Below, in pieces: positions 18,236 to 24,530 of a stretch of DNA of 24,530 nucleotides. Source of the stretch: Saccoglossus kowalevskii (taxonomy: Eukaryota > Hemichordata > Enteropneusta > Harrimaniidae); the NCBI RefSeq assembly GCF_000003605.2, contig NW_003137329.1, positions 86,410-110,939 on the forward strand, given 5' to 3'. How positions within the stretch are numbered: position 1 is the first letter of the stretch; each line of letters starts with the position of its first letter. Below the pieces are notes generated by a model that saw nothing but the letters and a program-made list of their open reading frames with translations, did no database searches and was not told the DNA's origin. Both the position numbers and the translations under genes were made by a program.

Positions 18236-20400
18236 CGCTGAACTTGACTAAACTTTCTACTTTTCGCGTTGTTGCCTACATTCGTCTTTTTATGTATAAC
18301 AATTACAAGTATTTTAGACACAGTGCGCCATAATTGATGAGATCCTGCCAAAATGTGTGACACGACAACCTCACTGCTTTAGATGCTTTCCGTCTTTCTT
18401 GCTTACATTATTACATTATATGGATGCCATCATGGTACAACAATTAAAATAAAATGTGTGTGCTTGGTACAACTTTCTTGCTCAAAAGTTGGGCGTGCTT
18501 CATGATGTCTTCATGACTAAGATTCTGTTCTGTGATCAAGTGTTTGGCTCCTCCTTCACGACCATTGTGGCTATTTATAAATATGCTAATTACTCCAGTT
18601 GTGAATAGAATTATTTTATATGCGCATACCTCCATGATATGCGTAATAGACGGAGGTCAAGTAGCCACACCCAGACGACACACTTCAGACAAGTTCTTTT
18701 AGTAGCTCGTAGACGAACCCATAATGACCCAAATACCCCCTGCACATACCACACCTAACAACTTATAACAATCTAACATGTTTACGCATTTTGGAATTCA
18801 TGTACCCAACGCTACGCCCATGGCGTCTCAATCCCCGGTATTGTTAAACCATCGATGAGGGCGCCATCTTATATAAACCCGATGACTTCGCTATGAATAT
18901 AATACAGCCGATCGTAAATAAAGTAAATGGACTATAGTTTATCAATTCCTGATCGATAAGTCCATGATACTGTTTTAACGATGTTTGCATCAAAGTGTGT
19001 TAAAGGGCGACAGTTGTCGACGTAGCGACGTACACACGATGTACAATACATTGTTTGTTTACATGAAATTCGAACACGCGTCAGTGGTTTTTGGATGATG
19101 CGCTATGGAAATAAAAATTATCCCAGTACTAAACACAGTAATTTTCACCGTCAACGAGTTTTCAAATCCAATCAACTGCACATGCGCACTAAAGCACCAC
19201 GATATAACCTCATCGTGGCAGATAGGAATCGAGTCGGTCCTAAAGAAATACCTAAGTGTGTTGCGCGTAACTAACATTCCCCACATACCCGATTAACCAC
19301 TGTCCCTCTATCCGCCCGGGTTGCAATGAGTGCGTTTAATCATGTAGTTAGCTCTATGGTTTAATTCCACAAGATAGATTCAACTGAAAATGTATCATTA
19401 AAGGATGCTTGCTTTCTGATTACACGATGCACTTTGTATATTGTGCGTGTTCTTGGCAAATATAAGTAGTGTAAGAATCATGATAAAAAAGGATCTTTTC
19501 TGTTATCATTATTTATTTACGAAGTGTCCACTACATAATATAGCACAAGATGTAATAGACTTGAAAGCAAACGAAACTGCTGCAATTAGCTGTAACTCAA
19601 TCAGTTCACTGAGATGATAGTATATTATCTAAACACACCCCACTCAGTATCGCGAGATGCCTTTACTGTACATTGCATCACATCTAAGCGTCCAACAATC
19701 CCATACAGGTTGTCTTTGCTGAATTAGCAACATCCTGAATTAGTAGCTACATTACAAACTGAAATGGTGTCACCCGGTAATCACAGCCGCGTATATTTCA
19801 CTTCGTAGGAGTCTGAGAACCACAAATGAAGAACCTTTGTTATAATTGTCCCTACTTTCTGTTTGTTGCGCTGAGGTATGTGGCGGAATATGTGTTTCAG
19901 CCAATCAATTGGGCATACTATTCTTTTATATTTGCTTTTCCTTTCACAACACCACAGTCACCTTGAAATCTATTCGACCGGAGACGATAACGACCGACGT
20001 GGTAGCGTCATTTATCCAACAGGAGTCATCGTACGTGTGTATCGCAATGAATAACGGGTCAATGCTAGAAATCAGAGCTCCAACTCCTACAATATGATGG
20101 TTTAATTTCATGGCAACTAACAAAAAAAACGAACGCGTTTTCTTAAACTTGATATTGTGTTTTCGGAATTTAGAAGAAAATAGAGAAAAGCAATTCCACG
20201 AGTCCAACGACAATTGGTTGGTACAAGACGATCAAACGTTATTGTTGTAATATTACTATAACGGCTGGCTATGGGGAATTGTATTTATAATTTGTTGGAA
20301 CTTACTGTATTTGCAAGTATTGATTGACCTCCCTTTATGACCTCGGGCGTTGAAAATGCCATTGCACAAAAAGAATATATTTAATGCTCTAGCGAGTCTG
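18236..20400. other. Intergenic region, no supportable gene
   Basis: Short open frames occur on both strands (e.g. 19105-19296 and 19846-20097), with none showing a domain, signal peptide or paired splice sites. An ACCTCCATG motif lies at 18628-18636 and a CGCCCTC motif (minus strand) at 18857-18863. Confidence 0.45.
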
Positions 20401-22300
20401 TATTGAAAGGCGTATCTCCCATTGAACGCGGTGGTCATTCAAAGCTGTCACAGGGTGTATTCCTGTACAAGAACAGTTTATTGCTGTTTATGTGTTATTT
20501 TTGCTTCTTCCATCTAAGACTGGAGATCGTAATCTGCTGGTCACTAGTTGTCGGTTGTTGTATTGCTGTTGGAGTGTCAGCTGAGGTACTGTGTGTGACA
20601 AAAGGAAAAGGTCTGTCACGCCCAATGCTAGGCGATCCGAACCCGCTGACGTACTAGTCACTCCGTCGCCAACGCAATGTCGTGTCGCTGTCGAAATTAA
20701 ATTCAGGTGAGAATTCCGAAATCAAATTTGTACATTATACGGTCTTAATATCTCAGGTGTGTTATGTATACGAAATCGTAACAGTGTTTGGTAGTATGTG
20801 TTACAGAAAGGTGTGTATAAAAAGTGACACTGTTACTGATATACTGTTGAGTGCGTGTGTACACGTGTTTACAACTTACTGTAAGCATCGATTGTATCGA
20901 CCTCTATACATTAGTTCGTCTGCCAATACGGCGTATGTCAGACTAGTTTCATTGAGTGGGGTCGTCATGTATATGGCAACCTCAACTAACAATTAATTGA
21001 TTTCAGGGAGTACACCCCTTGAGGGCGCTTAGATCAACGATTATAGGCAATCAACCGGTAACGCAACACACACGGACTCAGACTGAAGCATGGCATGTTT
21101 GTATTGTAAACTTAACTACTACATGCGACCGACCCGCCCGTGATTTGGGTCATGCTAGTAAATTTGTTTTGTTTGTTTGATCACTTGATGTGGTGATTGG
21201 GCACGGATTATATAATCACGTTACTCGGAAAAGAAATGCTACCACGTACCACACATCATAGTAACAAGTCTGTGGGACGTAGGCATGCGTACTCTGTCAA
21301 TGTGCACTGTACAGTGAAAGTAATAACTGCCAGACTGAACTGCAGAGAAATTCAAACACCGTGACTACACGTCACAGAAAGAAGGATGCTATAAGTATAT
21401 TTACATTGACAGTAAAAGTAACCACTATCGGTTTATAAACCAAGATGGCAGCTCTCATTGAAACAGGTCGAAGTCTTGTCACATATTGGCTGTCGTAATA
21501 AATCTTAATATTGTAAATTAATGAATAATTTATATTTAAATATCTCGAATTTAAAGAGAAACAATCCCATTCATGTATCAATTCGCAAATTCCGTATATA
21601 CTACTACCGTGTGGGTCATACAAACCACTTGTTACGATCATGGTTTTCCTTCTATACAGCGAAGTGCATCAGATACGCATGTACAGTACGTCCATACTTA
21701 TGTTGTGCTGGTATATTGTTGATGGCGATGTCCCAGGTAGATAGTTACATTCATTCTTCCAGGTTGAGAAATTTACAGGGAAAGTAATTTGTTATAATAT
21801 TACAGCCAACTAATAAACCTTATTGGTCAGTCACGGTGTTATTGCAAAAAATAATAATCTTGTTGTTAAAGCGAACCTAAATGCGGTCTTAATTTATAGT
21901 TGTGTATATAGTTGTGTATTCGAAATAATATTGCAGTGGTTTAATTTTGTTTTAATTATAACTGTAGCTTGGATAGGCATTTGAAGTGCTCGCAATTAAA
22001 CACCATGGAGGCCATTCATGGAGGGGAATAAATAACGAACGAACATGATTTTTATATATAATTTTCTATAAAAATGTGCAAATTGGGGGGAAACCTCGAG
22101 CGTGTTACCAGTGATACTGTATGTTACTATCCATTGTTATGCAAATAAGGGTCAAGGAATAACCATTGTCAAACATTACTGTTCAACAACATTAACTGAC
22201 TGATTACAAATAAGCTATAGTTCAAGTGCGTCTCATAAGGCACAATACACCATCAAATATATATGAACTTCGTCTAAGCTTCCCCAAAACAACATAGTGC
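20401..22300. other. Intergenic region with a weak possible exon border
   Basis: A donor-like TTCAG|GTGAGA at 20707 and an acceptor-like ATTGATTTCAG ending at 21006 could bound an intron, but the sequence before the donor has no long open frame. Open frames at 20403-20657, 20682-20996 and 21521-21787 resemble nothing I know. Two copies of CATGGAGG lie at 22004 and 22017. Confidence 0.35.
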
Positions 22301-22337
22301 AACCATGGAGGTATAAACTGTTTATACATCCATGGTT
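22301..22337. repeat. Near-perfect palindrome with CATGGAGG core
   Basis: AACCATGGAGGTATAAAC is followed after a two-base spacer by TTTATACATCCATGGTT. The stems match over 17 positions with one mismatch. It shares its core with the hairpin at 15099-15122. Confidence 0.9.
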
Positions 22338-23299
22338 CAACAAACTTCATAGCAGTGCTATTTTTTAATGTTTCAAACTCATTTTGAGTAACATTCCAAC
22401 GGACTTCAGATTTTAAACAAATCCAAGAAAAAAAATGCGTCTCTTCTCACTACTTTAACTAGTAATCCAAATGAATTAATTGCCAGAAATTAATTAAGTC
22501 AACAACACTGCTCGTTAATTTAGATTTCCCAATAGATGAGATGGTTAGGGCAACTGACACTCTTTACTAGTAGTTGTTCCTTCACGTATGTTTACCGTTG
22601 CGTATAAGAAGCCCACACCTTTCCCTAATATTGATTTATTCTATTCATTCGTCTCACCCATACAAATAATTGTTCACTTTTAGACCGTCCACTCTTCATT
22701 CAAAGGAAGTTTCCCTGTGAAGAGTTGTATATACAAAGCAAGGATCGTGTTTAACCCACGCCAACGCCGTCCATAGAAACGAAACAAGTACGCTACCTGA
22801 TTATAAGTTGCTTGTCGACCGCACCCAGTAAATTTGCATAGGTATGTTGACACGATGGCTGGAAAACAACAAAACGACGAAAACGCAGTGCAGTGACCGA
22901 TTGTTCCACTGTGTTCGTTTCTACCTCAGACCACTTATTTTAGCGAAGGTGGAGTTTCTACTCGCAGTATGATTGTTAAGAGTACAACGCCCTCTTTACT
23001 GTAAATTCTATACTGGGCGTGGCTTGAAATACATGTGTTGTGCAATATAATTGTAATCATGGTGAGACGTGGTTACCGTACACAATATTGGAAACATTGA
23101 TATACAAGTTGTTCGATTTCAAATTTAGGTCAGTTGGAATAGATTATTAGGAGGCCCATCGCCTAGTTAAATTGATATTCATTTCTCTTTTAAAAAATCC
23201 TTTATTAATAGCATACATACCTTACAAATGTATGATCTATGTACTAAATTTGAATGAAAACTGACAAAGCATGTCCAAAATACGACATTTTCAAAAAAC
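22338..23299. other. Intergenic AT-rich region
   Basis: No gene or clear repeat was recognised. A CGCCCTC motif is at 22988-22994. Confidence 0.5.
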
Positions 23300-23324
23300 A
23301 AGATGGCTGCCAGTCGGCCATCTT
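23300..23324. repeat. Palindrome with YY1-like cores
   Basis: AAGATGGC at 23300-23307 and GCCATCTT at 23317-23324 face each other across nine bases. Around it, loosely similar direct repeats of the ATGTATRATCTATGTAC type occur at about 23229-23244 and 23370-23384. This suggests the centre of a dispersed non-autonomous element of uncertain borders. Confidence 0.6.
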
Positions 23325-24176
23325 TGATCCAGTTGTGAAATAAATCATCATGGACATGTATCCTAACATGTATAATCTATGTACCATCCCCGTGTGCTCT
23401 ATTCTGTAAAACTTGTCATTTTAGCTTACATTTTATTTTAGCTTATTTAGCTAATCGATAACTTTGCTATTTCAAGATGTAGCTATAATAAATTATATTC
23501 TCACAGTGAGATTGTTGGTACTTAAGCTAAATTAAAATTATGTTAATTTATACATTGAGTCAAATTCGCCAGAAATTACTTGTACCTATTTCAACATGTT
23601 TACATTATGTCGTCGTTTGCCACGCCCTCTAGCGGTGGCTTATTTGTAGTCCTGTGTTTTCGTTATGACCGATAACGCCATTAAATTGCCATACTCTCCA
23701 TAATATTTGACATTTTTCTCTAAAAAAGTATTTATAGTGAGTAAAAGAACATTCAGATTAAATTTAAACGATTAGTGCTACATTAAGCGAACGTATGAGA
23801 AAGCATCTCTCCGTCCACGCCCAATAAAGTATAACCAAAACAAAACTTCAGAGCACACTCTAGCATAGTTTTTTTTTTTTTTTTTTAATAAACGCAATTA
23901 TTATCCGTGTTACAGAGCGTAAAAGAAAAAGATGGCACAGAGAATGTAGAAAAAAAATACAATGATTCAATTGGGGAGAAATTCTTACAGTAATAATTGC
24001 CTATGCTACTTAACTTCAAGTTGAATACAAGATGACAACTAATCATGCATTTTTGATGGAACTTCAAAATTTACTCATTTGCGCTGCTTTGGTAATAGTG
24101 TTACGGCGGAGATTTACCGGCGGTGTTCTCTTCATAAATAATGCAAGTTATCGGCCATCTGCTCATCCATGAATAT
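23325..24176. other. Intergenic region
   Basis: No gene was recognised. It contains CGCCCTCTAGCGG at 23623-23635 and a run of about 18 T at 23869-23886, which could be the poly(A) tail of a minus-strand retroposed sequence, although I see no matching element. Confidence 0.45.
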
Positions 24177-24530
24177 CTGAACAGTCATCATAATTGCAAT
24201 CTCTCTGTCCACGCTTACCTGAACACTTATGATTTGAATCTATCTGAACAGTCATCATAATTGCAATCTCTCTGTCCACGCTTACCTGAACACTTATTAT
24301 TTGAATCTATCTGAACAGTCATCATAATTGCAATCTCTCTGTCCACGCTTACCTGAACACTTATGATTTGAATCTATCTGAACAGTCATCATAATTGCAA
24401 TCTCTCTGTCTACGCTTACCTGAACACTCACAATTTGAATCTATCTGAACAGTCATCATAAGTGCAATCTCTCTGTCCACGCTTACCTGAACACTTATTA
24501 TTTGAATCTATCTGAACAGTCATCATAATT
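24177..24530. repeat. 67-bp minisatellite, at least 5.3 copies, open at the window edge
   Basis: Units start with CTGAACAGTCATCATAATTG at 24177, 24244, 24311, 24378, 24445 and 24512 (partial). Copies differ by only a few bases: TTATG versus TTATT near position 55, and a more changed fourth unit with CTCACAATTTG. Within each unit CTGAACA occurs twice (at +1 and +43), followed by related sequence, so the unit itself probably arose from a duplicated shorter half. The array continues beyond the window. Confidence 0.97.

Noticed and set aside
20403-21006. Possible exon and intron border (TTCAG|GTGAGA, TTTCAG) near 20.7-21.0 kb
   Set aside because: The signals are fair, but the frame before the donor is only about 17 codons and nothing recognisable follows. 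It could be a non-coding exon, but this cannot be supported.
24177-24530. CRISPR-like spaced repeats
   Set aside because: The repeats are directly adjacent 67-bp units without unique spacers, in eukaryotic DNA, so this is a minisatellite.

Overview
This is a stretch of metazoan nuclear DNA. It has spliceosomal GT-AG introns, AT-rich spacers, mononucleotide and TA tracts, fossil LINE and MITE-like elements, and a 50-base assembly gap. The gene style and repeats suggest a marine invertebrate (amphioxus-, hemichordate-, echinoderm- or mollusc-like). I cannot name the species from the sequence.

One protein-coding gene is well supported, on the + strand from a predicted core promoter near 2.45 kb to a poly(A) signal near 14.9 kb. 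Its coding exons run from 5079 to 14739 and give an open frame of 1158 codons. They encode a signal peptide, then seven homologous domains of 152-156 residues, each encoded by one phase 1-1 exon. A single transmembrane helix and a roughly 14-residue cytoplasmic tail carrying an NPKY (NPxY-type) motif follow. The domains look like Ig-like/CARDB-like beta sandwiches with four conserved cysteines in their C-terminal half. I do not recognise the protein as a named family. It reads as a modular type I cell-surface receptor or adhesion protein and is the most interesting item here. The gap lies in the intron just after the seventh domain, so the domain count is a minimum.

Region by region: 0.25-1.1 kb holds a decayed LINE on the minus strand (APE endonuclease plus the start of the reverse transcriptase). 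A foldback pair lies at 1.15-1.55 kb, and a MITE-like element with inverted ends at 2.17-2.36 kb. Next come a TATA box, an Inr and a probable 5' UTR exon (2.45-2.59 kb), a 2.5 kb 5' UTR intron, the coding gene (5.08-14.74 kb) and its 3' UTR. From 15.1 to 22.3 kb are non-coding sequences with several hairpins sharing the octamer CATGGAGG. A deleted relative of the MITE lies at 16.1 kb, and a second decayed LINE (L1/Tx1-like, minus strand) at 17.2-18.2 kb. A palindromic repeat with YY1-like cores lies at 23.3 kb, and a 67-bp minisatellite runs off the right edge from 24.18 kb.

I found no tRNA, rRNA, CRISPR array or bacterial-type operon. From 18.3 to 24.1 kb I could not establish any second gene.
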